Of a DNA stretch of 64,000 nt, positions 1 to 9,977 are shown in pieces. Position numbers and translations under genes: made by a program. Where the stretch lies: positions 1-64,000 of the forward strand of contig NZ_APMH01000017.1 of assembly GCF_000359585.1 (NCBI RefSeq). The letters run 5' to 3'. Under the pieces are notes generated by a model. The model had not been told where the DNA came from, did no database searches, and saw nothing but the letters and a program-made list of their open reading frames with translations. Positions within the stretch are counted from its first letter, which is position 1, and each line of letters opens with the position of its first letter. Source of the stretch: Clostridium tyrobutyricum DSM 2637 = ATCC 25755 = JCM 11008. GTDB lineage: Bacteria > Bacillota > Clostridia > Clostridiales > Clostridiaceae.

Positions 1-71
1 ATAAAATTTTTGCCTGGGAAAAATTCTGATATATACACATTATCAGTTGGATAAGCATTATAAGTAGTCAT
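1..71 (-). CDS. DNRLRE-type N-terminus of a second collagen-like/spore-surface protein (partial)
   Basis: Only the first 23 codons are inside the window; the gene runs off the left edge. The translation begins [20 protein letters not shown] and is nearly the same as the start of the complete collagen-like gene at 241-2772 ([20 protein letters not shown]), so the two are tandem paralogues on the same strand. A GTGAGG ribosome site lies 9 bases before the ATG. About 30 bases of leader, including the ribosome site, are also almost identical in the two genes. The function of the rest cannot be judged. It is likely a related exosporium or coat protein with the same head domain. Confidence 0.75.
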   Translation of the reverse strand, partial: MTTYNAYPTDNVYISEFFPGKNF

Positions 72-132
72 TAAGTTACACCTCACTTTTAGAGTATTAT
101 TCTAGTGTAATAAATTTATAGTTTGCTCAATT

Positions 133-159
133 TAATATATGTAATTCCATATTTTTAGT
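133..159 (-). promoter_or_regulatory. Candidate sigma-K promoter of the partial paralogue
   Basis: On the minus strand an AC dinucleotide, exactly 16 bases, then CATATATTA fits the AC-N16-CATANNNTA pattern of mother-cell sigma-K promoters. It lies about 60 bases upstream of the start codon at 71. The match is by eye, and AT-rich DNA gives chance hits, but the same arrangement occurs upstream of the paralogue. Confidence 0.4.
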
Positions 160-206
160 TCCATAATTATATAAATTCTGCACATAATATGCAGATTAAG
201 ATTAAA

Positions 207-233
207 AGAGTCCTCTATGATTTAGAGGACTCT
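207..233 (-). terminator. Rho-independent terminator of the collagen-like gene
   Basis: A perfect 11-bp stem (AGAGTCCTCTA / TAGAGGACTCT) with a 5-nt loop. It is followed on the minus strand by TTTTAAT, 8 bases past the stop codon at 241. Confidence 0.85.
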
Positions 234-240
234 AAGGATA

Positions 241-2772
241 TTAATCTAGTTTTGTAATTACTAGTTGAGCATTTACGTTAGGAGTATTTTCGAGAACTAT
301 AGTGTTTGTTGAAGTATTTCTTAAAGTTATTATATCTCCAGCATTAAGAGTTAATACAGCATTTCCAGAAGTCTTGCCAGCACCTAATAAAACAATAACT
401 TGAGTTGATGGCTGAACAAATCCATTTACAGCAATTGCTAAAGAAGCAGTATTTGAATTAATTGTTGTAGATATAATATAGTTTATTTCATATATTCCAG
501 TTTGGGTAATACTAATTTCGGCAGTACCTGTTGTGTGTGCAATACCATTCAGATAACCATTATTACTAAACAGGATATCACCATTGACAATAGCCATACT
601 ATCTTGAAGATTATAAATATATCCATAAGCATTCAGACCATTTGCAGGTCCAGTAGCACCATCAGCACCAGCAGGGCCTTGAGGACCTTGAGGACCCTGG
701 AGACCAGTAGGACCTTGAATCCCTTGAGGGCCGGTAGGGCCAACGGAACCTTGAGGACCATCAACACCGGCAGGACCTTGAACGCCTTGAGGACCCTGAG
801 GACCTTGAGCACCGGCAAGACCTTGAGCACCAGCAGGACCAGTAGGACCGGCAGGACCTTGAATACCGTCAACACCATTAGTACCAGCAGGACCTTGAAC
901 ACCTTGAGGACCAATAGGACCTTGGGCACCTTGAGGGCCGGCAGGGCCATTAATACCTTGAGGGCCAGCAGCACCAGCAGGACCTTGAGCACCGTCAGGA
1001 CCAATAGGACCTTGAATTCCTTGAGAACCAGTAGGACCAATGGGGCCTTGAGGACCATTTGCACCAGCAGGACCCTGAGGACCATTTGCACCAGTAGCAC
1101 CGTTCAAACCGTCAGCTCCAGCAAGACCTTGAGGACCAGTAGCACCGGTAGCACCATTCAAACCATTTAAACCATTAGCACCATTTAGACCATTTAAGCC
1201 GTTAGCACCAGCAGGACCTTGAGGACCGGTAGCACCGTTTAAGCCGTCAGCACCTTGAGGACCTTGTGGACCAGCAGGACCTTGAGAACCAGTAGGGCCA
1301 ACAGGACCCTGAGGACCTTGAGGACCAGTAGCACCGTTTAAGCCGTCAGCACCTTGAGGACCTTGGGGACCATCAGGGCCTTGAGGACCGTTAGGGCCAG
1401 CAGGACCTTGAGAACCAGTAGGGCCAACAGGACCCTGAGGACCTTGAGGACCGGTAGCACCGTTTAAGCCGTCAGCACCTTGAGGACCTTGTGGACCAGC
1501 AGGACCTTGAGAACCAGTAGGGCCAACAGGACCCTGAGGACCTTGAGGACCAGTAGCACCGTTTAAGCCGTCAGCACCTTGAGGACCTTGGGGACCATCA
1601 GGGCCTTGAGGACCGTTAGGGCCAGCAGGACCTTGAGAACCAGTAGGGCCAACAGGACCCTGAGGACCGGCAGGACCAGTAACACCATTTAAGCCGTCAG
1701 CACCTTGAGGACCTTGGGGACCAGCAGGGCCAGGACATCCTTGAGGACCGTTAGGGCCAGCAGGACCTTGAGAACCAGTAGGGCCAACAGGACCCTGAGG
1801 ACCGGCAGGACCAGTAACACCATTTAAGCCGTCAGCACCTTGAGGACCTTGGGGACCAGCAGGGCCAGGACATCCTTGAGGACCGTTAGGGCCAGCAGGA
1901 CCTTGAGAACCAGTAGGGCCAACAGGACCCTGAGGACCGGCAGGACCAGTAACACCATTTAAGCCGTCAGCACCTTGAGGACCTTGGGGACCAGCAGGAC
2001 CTTGAGAACCAGTAGGGCCAACAGGACCCTGAGGACCGGCAGGACCAGTAGCACCGTTTAAGCCGTCAGCACCTTGAGGACCTTGAGGACCGTTAGGGCC
2101 AGCAGGACCTTGAGAACCAGTAGAGCCAGCAGGACCCTGAGGACCGGCAGGACCAGTAACACCATTTAAGCCGTCAGCACCAGCAGGACCCTGAGGACCA
2201 GTTGGGCCAGTAGGGCATACTGGGCATGGTTTTTCACATTTATAGTCTATGGATAAATAAGGACTATTAGCACCTCTACTGCTATCATATCCAATTATAG
2301 TATAAGGAGTATCCTCTATTCCGACTAATGTTAAACCATTATTTGCAATGGTATTATTGTACCAGTCTCTAACTAAATTTGTAATATCAAATTTTACATA
2401 ATGACCTATATCCTTATTAGATATTTTAATTTTATATGGAGTAATTGAAATATTAGGTGCATTATTCCATGTAACTGTGTTTTGACTAAAATTAACCAGG
2501 TTATTATAAACTGTTACAGTTTGAGATGGATAGCTGCAATGATCTTTATCTTTTCTGTTAACATATATATATAATAGTGCTTTGGTTATTTTACATTTAG
2601 AAGGTATTGAACCAGGAATATCAAACTTTAAAAGACTTCTATAGGAATCCGGGCAGTTCTTATATCTTGTGTATTCGCCTGTATATAAAACTGAAGATGA
2701 AACAAAGTTCTTATTTGGGAAAAACTCGGATATATAGACATCATCAGTAGGATAAGCTCTGTGAATAGTCAT
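241..2772 (-). CDS. Collagen-like spore-surface protein with DNRLRE head and BclA-like C-terminal domain
   Basis: A protein of about 843 residues in three parts. Residues 1-180 form a DNRLRE/CBM96-like beta domain, ending in a Cys-rich hinge (CEKPCPVCP). Residues about 185-710 are uninterrupted Gly-X-Y triplets rich in GPQ, GPA, GPT and GADGLNG. Residues about 712-843 resemble the BclA C-terminal TNF/C1q-like trimerisation domain ([18 protein letters not shown] and so on). No signal peptide is seen, as usual for exosporium proteins. I chose the second in-frame ATG (2772) because the GTGAGG site abuts the first ATG (2781), and because the paralogue at 71 starts at the equivalent Met. It probably forms hair-like filaments on the spore; that role is inferred from BclA. 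Two GCP triplets put cysteines inside the collagen stalk. Confidence 0.85.
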   Translation of the reverse strand: MTIHRAYPTDDVYISEFFPNKNFVSSSVLYTGEYTRYKNCPDSYRSLLKFDIPGSIPSKCKITKALLYIYVNRKDKDHCSYPSQTVTVYNNLVNFSQNTVTWNNAPNISITPYKIKISNKDIGHYVKFDITNLVRDWYNNTIANNGLTLVGIEDTPYTIIGYDSSRGANSPYLSIDYKCEKPCPVCPTGPTGPQGPAGADGLNGVTGPAGPQGPAGSTGSQGPAGPNGPQGPQGADGLNGATGPAGPQGPVGPTGSQGPAGPQGPQGADGLNGVTGPAGPQGPVGPTGSQGPAGPNGPQGCPGPAGPQGPQGADGLNGVTGPAGPQGPVGPTGSQGPAGPNGPQGCPGPAGPQGPQGADGLNGVTGPAGPQGPVGPTGSQGPAGPNGPQGPDGPQGPQGADGLNGATGPQGPQGPVGPTGSQGPAGPQGPQGADGLNGATGPQGPQGPVGPTGSQGPAGPNGPQGPDGPQGPQGADGLNGATGPQGPQGPVGPTGSQGPAGPQGPQGADGLNGATGPQGPAGANGLNGLNGANGLNGLNGATGATGPQGLAGADGLNGATGANGPQGPAGANGPQGPIGPTGSQGIQGPIGPDGAQGPAGAAGPQGINGPAGPQGAQGPIGPQGVQGPAGTNGVDGIQGPAGPTGPAGAQGLAGAQGPQGPQGVQGPAGVDGPQGSVGPTGPQGIQGPTGLQGPQGPQGPAGADGATGPANGLNAYGYIYNLQDSMAIVNGDILFSNNGYLNGIAHTTGTAEISITQTGIYEINYIISTTINSNTASLAIAVNGFVQPSTQVIVLLGAGKTSGNAVLTLNAGDIITLRNTSTNTIVLENTPNVNAQLVITKLD
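645..2218 (-). repeat. Collagen (Gly-X-Y) coding repeat with nested 135-bp and 225-bp tandem units
   Basis: The whole segment encodes Gly-X-Y triplets. A unit of 45 residues (135 bp) ending in GPQGCP is repeated in tandem almost identically (compare CAGGACATCC at 1731 and 1866). A 75-residue unit (225 bp) containing [16 protein letters not shown] is duplicated further on (CATCAGGGCC at 1371 and 1596). The opposite frames stay open through this segment only because of the repeat composition, and should not be annotated as genes. Copy number may vary between strains and may be mis-assembled from short reads. Confidence 0.9.
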
Positions 2773-2839
2773 ATAATACATACCTCACTTTCGAGTATTA
2801 TTCTGTTGTAATAAAACAAGTTTTAATTTGCTTCAATTA

Positions 2840-2867
2840 TAATATATTGTAGGACAGTAGGTTTGGT
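2840..2867 (-). promoter_or_regulatory. Candidate sigma-K promoter of the collagen-like gene
   Basis: On the minus strand AC, exactly 16 bases, then CAATATATTA. This differs from the element upstream of the neighbouring paralogue (CATATATTA) by one inserted A. It lies about 70 bases before the start codon. It is a weaker match than the first copy, supported mainly by the conserved arrangement. Confidence 0.35.
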
Positions 2868-3014
2868 TACATATTAGAGTGCTTAAATTAAAGTATTTAA
2901 ATTAAAGTGCTTAAACTTTTAAATGTTATTTTTATTGTGCAATAATTAAAATATGTGATACTATGATTCATATGCAAAAATTAAAAAATAAAATTGATAC
3001 TTGGAGATGAATAT

Positions 3015-5372
3015 ATGAAAAAAATTGAGTTATTAGCTCCTGCTGGAGATATGCACAGCTTATATGCAGCAGTTCAATCTGGAGCTGATGCAATTTATCT
3101 AGGTGGAAATAAATTTTCTGCTAGGGCTTACGCAAATAATTTTAATAATGAGAATCTTGAAGTTGCAGTTAAATACTGTCATATTTATGATGTTAAAATA
3201 TACATAACTATAAACACGCTTATGAAGGAAAATGAATTGAAAGAGGCAGTTAGATATACAAAGTTTTTACATAGTATAGGTGTAGATGGTCTTATAATAC
3301 AGGATATAGGATTTGCAATTAATATAAAGAAAATTCTACCTGATTTTGAATTACATGCTTCAACTCAGATGACAGTTCATAATCTTGAAGGTGCACTGTT
3401 TTTAAAAGAAATTGGATTTAAAAGAATAGTATTATCTAGAGAACTTTCGTTAAAAGAGATACAATATATATCAAGAAATCTTGGAGTTGAAACTGAGATA
3501 TTTATACATGGAGCTCTTTGTATTTGTTATTCAGGTCAATGTCTTATGAGCAGTACGATTGGTGGAAGAAGTGGGAATAGGGGAAGATGTGCACAACCTT
3601 GCAGACTTCCATATAGTGTAGTAAATTTACAAAATGGAGTCAACAGAAAAGGATATATTTTAAGTCCTAAAGACATGTGTATTATTGAAAATATAGAAGA
3701 TATAATAAATACTGGTGCAGCTTCTCTAAAAATTGAGGGAAGAATGAAAAGACCAGAATATGTAGCTGGAGTTGTAAGTGAATACAGAGCTGTAATAGAT
3801 GAATATATAGATTCCAAAAGTAAAAATAATAACATTAATATAAGTGAACGCAAAAAGAGATTATTACAACTATTTAATAGGGAAGGATTTTCTAAGGCAT
3901 ATTTATTTAAAAATACAGGAAAAGATATGATGTCTTATTCGTTTCCAAAGAATACAGGAGTTGAAATTGGAAAGATTGAAAAAGATATGACTATTCTTTT
4001 AAATGAGTGTATATCTAAAGGTGATGGAGTTAGGAATAACAAAAATGGATTCACTGTTTCTAAAATAATTGAAAATAACAGAGAATTGGATCATGCTGAG
4101 AAAGCTAAAAGAGTAAAACTTATGCCAATAAGATATAAACCAGGTGATATAATATATAAGACATCGGATTTAAATCAACTTAAGAGATTGGAAAATATTT
4201 ATAGAAAACCTTACAAAAGGAAAATACACTTAAATCTAAAAGTAAAATTCAAAGTAGGAACAGAATTTTTACTTGAAACCAAATATAAGAATCATGTATT
4301 TACTTTTGCTGGTGAAATTGTTGAAAGTGCAGTTAAAAGACCTGTTACCAAAGATAGAATAAGTGAAAATCTATTAAAAACAGGGGATACCCCTTTCAAA
4401 TTTTCAAATATGGAATTTATAGATTATGAAGAAGGATTTTTACCTATATCTGAAATAAATATTGCCAGAAGAGAGCTTATAAATAAAATTGAAAAGTACG
4501 TGCTTGGGAAAAATATGCCTGTAGTTAATGATAAATATAAATTTGATATAACTGATATTGAAACTGAAGTTGATTTACCAGGAAATATAATATTTGTAAC
4601 CACAAATGATCAGCTTAGAGCAGCTTTAGAATTAAACTTCAATTCCATATGTGTAGACCCTTTTCAACGAAAGAACTCAATTGAATTGAATAATATTGAA
4701 GGTAATATAGATATATATATTAAAGCTCCTAATATAATAAAGGAGGAATTCGATTATATATGCAATTTTATAGAAAAAAATTCTAATAGAATTAAAGGTA
4801 TAATTACCTCAAATCTAGGTATATTGAACAGATTTAAAAATAAAATAAATTTAATTGGAGATTATAAACTTAATATATTTAATAGTGCTTCTTTGAAGTT
4901 TTACAATGGATTTACAAATGGAAATTGTTTGAGTGTAGAGTTAAGTAGAGGTGAAATTAGAAATGTATTAAATAATACCAAATATAGTGCTCAAATATTG
5001 ATGTATGGGAAAATTGAACTTATGGTAAGCGAATATTGTGCTATAGGAAGTACTTTTGGAGGCAAGACTGCTTCAAAAAACTGCAATAGTTCCTGTGAAC
5101 ATGGTGAATATTGTATTATAGATAGAAAAAATATAAAATTCCCGATTAAAACAGATAAGTTCTGCAGAAGTCATATATATAATAGTGTTTCTTTAAATTT
5201 AATATCTGATATGAAAGAAGTTAGGAATATGGGCATAAAAAGTTTTAGACTGGATTTTTTAGATGAAAGTTATGAACAAACCAAAAACATATTAAAAGCT
5301 TTTATTTCAGAAAAGTGGAGTGGAGATTTTTCTGAATTTACGAGAGGCAGTTATAAAAGAGGAGTAGAGTAA
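3015..5372 (+). CDS. Peptidase U32 family protein with C-terminal DUF3656-type region
   Basis: Residues 1-300 carry the U32 fold (LLAPAGDMHSLYAAVQSGAD at the N-terminus). The family signature is visible: EIFIHGALCICYSGQCLMSS followed by GRCAQPC, whose cysteines are thought to bind a cofactor. The length of 785 residues and the extra C-terminal region match the long U32 proteins of Firmicutes. Members of this family act in tRNA/rRNA hydroxylation (TrhP and RlhA types) rather than as proven proteases, so an RNA-modification role is more likely than collagenase activity. I used the ATG at 3015 behind GGAGATG; an upstream in-frame TTG at 2994 lacks a ribosome site. Confidence 0.85.
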   Translation: MKKIELLAPAGDMHSLYAAVQSGADAIYLGGNKFSARAYANNFNNENLEVAVKYCHIYDVKIYITINTLMKENELKEAVRYTKFLHSIGVDGLIIQDIGFAINIKKILPDFELHASTQMTVHNLEGALFLKEIGFKRIVLSRELSLKEIQYISRNLGVETEIFIHGALCICYSGQCLMSSTIGGRSGNRGRCAQPCRLPYSVVNLQNGVNRKGYILSPKDMCIIENIEDIINTGAASLKIEGRMKRPEYVAGVVSEYRAVIDEYIDSKSKNNNINISERKKRLLQLFNREGFSKAYLFKNTGKDMMSYSFPKNTGVEIGKIEKDMTILLNECISKGDGVRNNKNGFTVSKIIENNRELDHAEKAKRVKLMPIRYKPGDIIYKTSDLNQLKRLENIYRKPYKRKIHLNLKVKFKVGTEFLLETKYKNHVFTFAGEIVESAVKRPVTKDRISENLLKTGDTPFKFSNMEFIDYEEGFLPISEINIARRELINKIEKYVLGKNMPVVNDKYKFDITDIETEVDLPGNIIFVTTNDQLRAALELNFNSICVDPFQRKNSIELNNIEGNIDIYIKAPNIIKEEFDYICNFIEKNSNRIKGIITSNLGILNRFKNKINLIGDYKLNIFNSASLKFYNGFTNGNCLSVELSRGEIRNVLNNTKYSAQILMYGKIELMVSEYCAIGSTFGGKTASKNCNSSCEHGEYCIIDRKNIKFPIKTDKFCRSHIYNSVSLNLISDMKEVRNMGIKSFRLDFLDESYEQTKNILKAFISEKWSGDFSEFTRGSYKRGVE

Positions 5373-5417
5373 ATTTAATATATTTTTAGTGAAATATGAA
5401 AGGATGAATAATTTTAC

Positions 5418-7775
5418 ATGAACGAAAAGTCTTTAGAAATATTGGAATTTAACAAGATAAAGAAAAGAATAGAAGAATATACCAACACTGTTGCAGCTAA
5501 AGATATAATAGAGGATCTAAAACCTTATGATAATATTTATGCAGTAAGACAGCACTTGGAAGAAACTAGAGAAGCGTTTAAATTACTGGTGATCAAGGGC
5601 GAGGTTCCTTTTGATGGAGTTTATGATGTGAGAACTGGGATAACTATGGCAAAAAAAGGTTCGGTACTTATGCCCATTCAGATACTGAGAATAGGTGCAG
5701 TGCTAAGGTCTGCAAGAAGATTTAAAAAATATATAAGTCATAAAGATGATGAAGAATCGTTTCCTGTAATAGAAGACATATGTTCAGGAATTACGGAATT
5801 GAATAAGTTGGAAGATAAAATATTTTTATCCATAGAAAGTGAAGAACAAGTATCGGATAGGGCAAGTTCTACTTTGTATAAAATTAGAAGAAGTTTAAGA
5901 GATAAAAATTCTTCTGTAAGAGATAAAGTGAATTCTCTTATGAGAAATTATTCCCAGTATTTGCAGGACAGTATATATACCATGAGAGGGGATAGATATG
6001 TACTTCCAGTAAAATCAGAGCATAAATCCATGGTTCCTGGATTAGTACATGATCAAAGTGCAAGTGGATCTACTCTGTATATAGAACCTATGGGGCTTGT
6101 AAATCTCAATAATGAAATAAAGGAATTAAAATTAAGTGAAAAAGCTGAAATAGAAAGAATACTGGCAGAGTTGTCACTAGAGATATATGATGATATATCT
6201 GCAATTGAGATAGATGCCAACATATTGTGGGAACTGGATTTTATATTTGCAAAAGCTAAATTTGCAAATGATTTAAATTGTACAATTCCTTCAGTAAATG
6301 AAGATGGAATTGTAGATATAATACAGGCAAAACATCCTCTTATAGATAGAAAAGTAGTTGTCCCAATGGATATATACATGGGAAAGAAATTTAAGTCTCT
6401 TGTTATAACAGGTCCTAATACAGGAGGAAAAACAGTAACGTTAAAAACCATAGGGCTTTTGCATATTATGGCTTTAAGTGGGCTTATGATACCCGCAAGG
6501 GAAAATTCCACAGTAGGATTTTTTAATGAAGTATTTGCTGATATTGGTGATGAACAAAGTATTGAACAAAATTTGTCTACTTTTTCTTCTCATATGACAA
6601 ATATAGTTAATATTATAGATAAGGCGGATGAAAAGTCTTTAGTACTATTTGATGAACTTGGTGCAGGAACTGATCCAACTGAAGGAGCTGCACTTGCAGT
6701 TGCAATACTTGAAAATTTGAAGAAAAGAGGTTCAAGTATAGTTGCAACTACCCACTATAGTGAATTAAAAGTATATGCACTTAAAACTGAAGGAGTTGAA
6801 AATGCATCTGTAGAATTTGATGTTGAGACATTAAGACCTACATATAGACTTATAATAGGAATACCCGGAAAATCCAATGCCTTTGAAATATCAAAACGAC
6901 TTGGACTCCCAAATTTTATAATAGAAGATGCCAGGGAAAATATAACTAGTGAAACTTTAAAATTTGAGGATTTAATTCAAAATCTTCAGGATAGAAATTT
7001 AAAAGCTGAGGCATATAAAAGAGAAGCTGAGAATCTAAAGGCTGATACTTTAAAAATTAAAGATAAGTATGACAGTAAATTGAAAAAACTTCAGAATACT
7101 AGAGACAAGATATATATGGAGGCACAGAGAGAGGCAAAAAATATAATAAAAGAAGCAAAAGATGAATCGGATAAAATAGTACGTGAAATGCATGAGATGG
7201 AGAGACTTGGATATACTTCTGAAGCTAGAAAAAATCTGGAAATGCACAGAAAAAAAATTAACCAAAAATTAGATGAGACCGAAAGTAAGCTATATATAAA
7301 TAAAAGTGATGATGGCGAAAAACTTGAAAATGTAAAAGAAGGAGAAGAAGTATTTCTACCTTCACTCAATCAAAATGTAATAGTTCTTACAACACCTGAT
7401 AATAGAGATGAGGTTCAAGTTCAGGCAGGTATAATGAAGGTAAGTGCAAAATTAAAAGATTTAAGAGCTCCAAAGGGAATTTCAAAACAGCAGAAAAAGA
7501 AAAAAAGAGAAGCTAAATTGAATTTCAAATCAGTATCAAGTTCTGTAGATCTAAGGGGTATGGACTCTATAGAAGCATCTTATACTACTGATAAATATTT
7601 AGATGATGCCTATATGGGTGGATTAAAAGAAGTAGTCATAATTCATGGAAAAGGGACTGGTGTGCTTAGAAATTCTATAAATGAAATGTTAAAGCATCAT
7701 TCTCATGTTAAAACCTACAGATTAGGTGAATATGGTGAAGGTGGAACGGGAGTTACTGTAGTTGCACTTAAATAG
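5418..7775 (+). CDS. mutS2: Endonuclease MutS2 / ribosome-rescue ATPase
   Basis: 785 residues, the usual MutS2 length. Residues about 1-290 are the core/lever region. The ATPase domain has Walker A GPNTGGKT near 332-339 and Walker B LVLFDELGAGTDPTEGAA. A charged coiled coil follows (about 515-640), then a KOW-like stretch and a C-terminal Smr domain (VDLRGMDSIEA, IIHGKGTGVLR). The mismatch-recognition domain of MutS1 is absent. Known roles of the family are suppression of homologous recombination and, in Bacillus, splitting of collided ribosomes. It is followed 11 bases later by the DUF523 gene, probably in one transcript. Confidence 0.95.
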   Translation: MNEKSLEILEFNKIKKRIEEYTNTVAAKDIIEDLKPYDNIYAVRQHLEETREAFKLLVIKGEVPFDGVYDVRTGITMAKKGSVLMPIQILRIGAVLRSARRFKKYISHKDDEESFPVIEDICSGITELNKLEDKIFLSIESEEQVSDRASSTLYKIRRSLRDKNSSVRDKVNSLMRNYSQYLQDSIYTMRGDRYVLPVKSEHKSMVPGLVHDQSASGSTLYIEPMGLVNLNNEIKELKLSEKAEIERILAELSLEIYDDISAIEIDANILWELDFIFAKAKFANDLNCTIPSVNEDGIVDIIQAKHPLIDRKVVVPMDIYMGKKFKSLVITGPNTGGKTVTLKTIGLLHIMALSGLMIPARENSTVGFFNEVFADIGDEQSIEQNLSTFSSHMTNIVNIIDKADEKSLVLFDELGAGTDPTEGAALAVAILENLKKRGSSIVATTHYSELKVYALKTEGVENASVEFDVETLRPTYRLIIGIPGKSNAFEISKRLGLPNFIIEDARENITSETLKFEDLIQNLQDRNLKAEAYKREAENLKADTLKIKDKYDSKLKKLQNTRDKIYMEAQREAKNIIKEAKDESDKIVREMHEMERLGYTSEARKNLEMHRKKINQKLDETESKLYINKSDDGEKLENVKEGEEVFLPSLNQNVIVLTTPDNRDEVQVQAGIMKVSAKLKDLRAPKGISKQQKKKKREAKLNFKSVSSSVDLRGMDSIEASYTTDKYLDDAYMGGLKEVVIIHGKGTGVLRNSINEMLKHHSHVKTYRLGEYGEGGTGVTVVALK

Positions 7776-7786
7776 GAGGTTTATAT

Positions 7787-8221
7787 ATGATTATAGTAAG
7801 TGCATGTCTTTGTGGAATAAATACAAGATATGATGGAAAGTCCAGTTTGGATTATAAAGTTTTGGAACTTCTAAAATCCGGAAAAGCAATACCCGTATGT
7901 CCTGAGCAGCTTGGTGGTTTGACTACACCACGACTTCCATGTGAAATAAATGGGGGAACTGGAAAAGATGTATTAATTGGAAAAGCTAGAATAGTTGATA
8001 AAGAGGGAAATAACTTAACCGAGCAGTTTGTAAAAGGAGCTAATGAAGTAATAAATATATGTAAAGTATGTTCTATAAAAACCGCCATATTAAAATCCAA
8101 GAGCCCATCCTGTGGATATGGAAAAATATATGATGGAAGTTTTTCTGGAAATGCTATAAATGGAAATGGAGTATTTGCACAACTGCTTATAGAAAATAAC
8201 ATAGAGGTTATTGAAGTATAA
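7787..8221 (+). CDS. DUF523 family protein (TudS-like)
   Basis: 144 residues with the family features MIIVSACLCGINTRYDG, PVCPEQLGGL and SPSCGYG. The conserved cysteines in these three motifs match those that bind a [4Fe-4S] cluster in the thiouracil desulfurase TudS, a characterised DUF523 member. Whether this copy desulfurates thiouracil is inference. It has an AGGAGG ribosome site 6 bases before the ATG, follows mutS2 by 11 bases, and ends at a strong terminator. Confidence 0.8.
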   Translation: MIIVSACLCGINTRYDGKSSLDYKVLELLKSGKAIPVCPEQLGGLTTPRLPCEINGGTGKDVLIGKARIVDKEGNNLTEQFVKGANEVINICKVCSIKTAILKSKSPSCGYGKIYDGSFSGNAINGNGVFAQLLIENNIEVIEV

Positions 8222-8263
8222 AATTCAGAATAGCTCCAATTTTATTGTGAGCTATTCTGAATT
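8222..8263. terminator. Bidirectional terminator between DUF523 gene and decarboxylase gene
   Basis: A perfect 14-bp stem (AATTCAGAATAGCT / AGCTATTCTGAATT) with a 14-nt loop. It lies directly after the plus-strand stop and 22 bases before the end of the opposing decarboxylase gene. The T tracts are weak. Confidence 0.75.
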
Positions 8264-8284
8264 TGTTGAATCAAGAATATTTTA

Positions 8285-9745
8285 TTACTTTACCACTTTA
8301 ATGTATTCGACTTCAGGATCTTCCGTTCCTTGAACATAGAGGCCTGCTTCTTTAAGTTGTTTAACATAGTCAACTATATCCTTTGTTATTTCTTCTCCAG
8401 GACAGAGTACTGGAATTCCAGGAGGATAAGCCATTAAAAATTCTCCACTAATCATACCAACACTATTTTTTAAAGAAACAGCTTCTTTTTTTGCATTAAA
8501 AGCATCTCTTGGAATTTTAATTTGTCTTGGAATATCAGGAACATCAAGAAAATCTGACTTTTTAGTATTATTTCCAAAATACTCCCTACTGATTTCTTTA
8601 AGGGCATTTATCAGAGCATCCATATTTTCCCTTGTATCTCCAAAGGATCCTACAGCTAGAACATTATATATATCTGAAAGTTCCATTTGAATATGATATT
8701 TATTTGATAAAATCATATCTAAATCGTATCCGGTTATTCCCAAATCCCTACAAGTAATAGTTATCTTTGTGGGATCTAATGAATATACACCGCTGTTACC
8801 TAGAAGTTCCTCTCCAAAACAATAAAGACCAGAAATTTTGTTTATTTCACATCTGACATAATTCGCTAGATCTATAGCTTTATCCAATAGTTCTTTACCA
8901 TTGATGGCAATCTGCCTTCTAGCACAATCCAGGGAAGCCATTAGTATGTAAGAAGGTGAAGTAGTTTGTAGTAATGATAAAACCTGCTGTACTCTATGAA
9001 CGTCAACTCTTTCAGAATTAACATGCAGCAATGAGGCTTGAGTAAGTGCACCTATTATTTTATGAGTACTTTGGCAGCACATATCACTTCCTGCATCCAT
9101 AGAGGAAAGGGGAAGTTTTTTGTTGAAACTCAGGTGTGGTCCATGGGCTTCATCTACTATTAATGGAATATCATAACTATGAACAATAGTTGCTATTTTT
9201 TTTATATCTGCAGCTACACCATAGTATGTTGGATTTATAATTAAAACTGCTTTTGCATCACTATTTTCTTCTAGTGATTTAGCAACGGTTTCAGGAGTTA
9301 CGCCATGGGCAATTCCCACCCGTTTATCAAGTTTAGGCTGCATATATACGGGAATAGCACCACTTAATATAATTCCTGCTGTTACCGATTTGTGAACATT
9401 TCTAGGAATTATAATTTTATCACCTGAATTTACTACAGACATAATCATTGCCTGTATTGCTCCTGATGTTCCATGTATTGAAAAAAAAGCAGCGTCTGAT
9501 CCATATGCATCAGCTGCTAATTCCTGAGCCCTTTTTATAGGACCTGTAGGATGATGCAGACTGTCAACTGATTTGAAAACTGTCACATCTATTTTAAAAG
9601 GATTTTCACCTATAAAGGCCTTGAATTCTGCATCTGCTCCAACACCTTTTTTGTGACCCGGTACATGAAATGGTATAGTTTCTCGTTTTACGTATTCCAT
9701 TAATGCATCAAATAGCGGAGTTTCATTTTGATCTAATTTGTACAT
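8285..9745 (-). CDS. Orn/Lys/Arg decarboxylase family PLP enzyme
   Basis: 486 residues, the short (YaaO/SpeA-like) form of the fold-type I basic amino-acid decarboxylases, without the N-terminal wing domain of E. coli LdcI/AdiA. The N-terminal motif TIPFHVPGHKKG, the SIHGTSGAIQAMIMS cofactor region, DEAHGPHL, and CQSTHKIIGALTQAS with the PLP-binding Lys are visible. The C-terminal region has the family's YPPGIPVLCPGE motif. The substrate (arginine for agmatine/polyamine synthesis, or lysine) cannot be decided from sequence alone. It is transcribed alone and convergently with the DUF523 gene. Its 5' leader contains a terminator-like hairpin. Confidence 0.9.
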   Translation of the reverse strand: MYKLDQNETPLFDALMEYVKRETIPFHVPGHKKGVGADAEFKAFIGENPFKIDVTVFKSVDSLHHPTGPIKRAQELAADAYGSDAAFFSIHGTSGAIQAMIMSVVNSGDKIIIPRNVHKSVTAGIILSGAIPVYMQPKLDKRVGIAHGVTPETVAKSLEENSDAKAVLIINPTYYGVAADIKKIATIVHSYDIPLIVDEAHGPHLSFNKKLPLSSMDAGSDMCCQSTHKIIGALTQASLLHVNSERVDVHRVQQVLSLLQTTSPSYILMASLDCARRQIAINGKELLDKAIDLANYVRCEINKISGLYCFGEELLGNSGVYSLDPTKITITCRDLGITGYDLDMILSNKYHIQMELSDIYNVLAVGSFGDTRENMDALINALKEISREYFGNNTKKSDFLDVPDIPRQIKIPRDAFNAKKEAVSLKNSVGMISGEFLMAYPPGIPVLCPGEEITKDIVDYVKQLKEAGLYVQGTEDPEVEYIKVVK

Positions 9746-9777
9746 CTAGATATGCACCTTCTTTCATAAAAAAACAT

Positions 9778-9801
9778 CCCTTAACTCTTGAATTTAAAGG
9801 G
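9778..9801 (-). terminator. Terminator-like hairpin in the leader of the decarboxylase gene
   Basis: On the minus strand CCCTT...TTAAGGG forms a short bulged stem followed by ATG and seven T residues, about 20 bases before the decarboxylase start. It could be an attenuator, or the end of an unseen short transcript. The stem is weak and no antiterminator was identified. Confidence 0.3.
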
Positions 9802-9977
9802 TTTTCTTATATTTAATAAAAACTAATATTATTATATGTTAATTATTTTATAAATTCAACAATATAAATAAATTTTAAAGCGGGCAAAAGTGATTTTAAT
9901 AAGTATTTATAGTATAATTGTAAATGTTAAATATTGATATATAGATTATTTTTATAACTAATGGGAGGTATTAATTA

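Noticed and set aside
502-1170. Long open frames opposite and alongside the collagen repeat (plus-strand Arg/Thr-rich and minus-strand Leu/Val-rich translations)
   Set aside because: They arise from the repeat composition of the Gly-X-Y coding DNA, have no ribosome sites and resemble no protein.
645-2218. CRISPR-like or satellite array
   Set aside because: The repeats are in-frame coding Gly-X-Y units of varying length, with no unique spacers.
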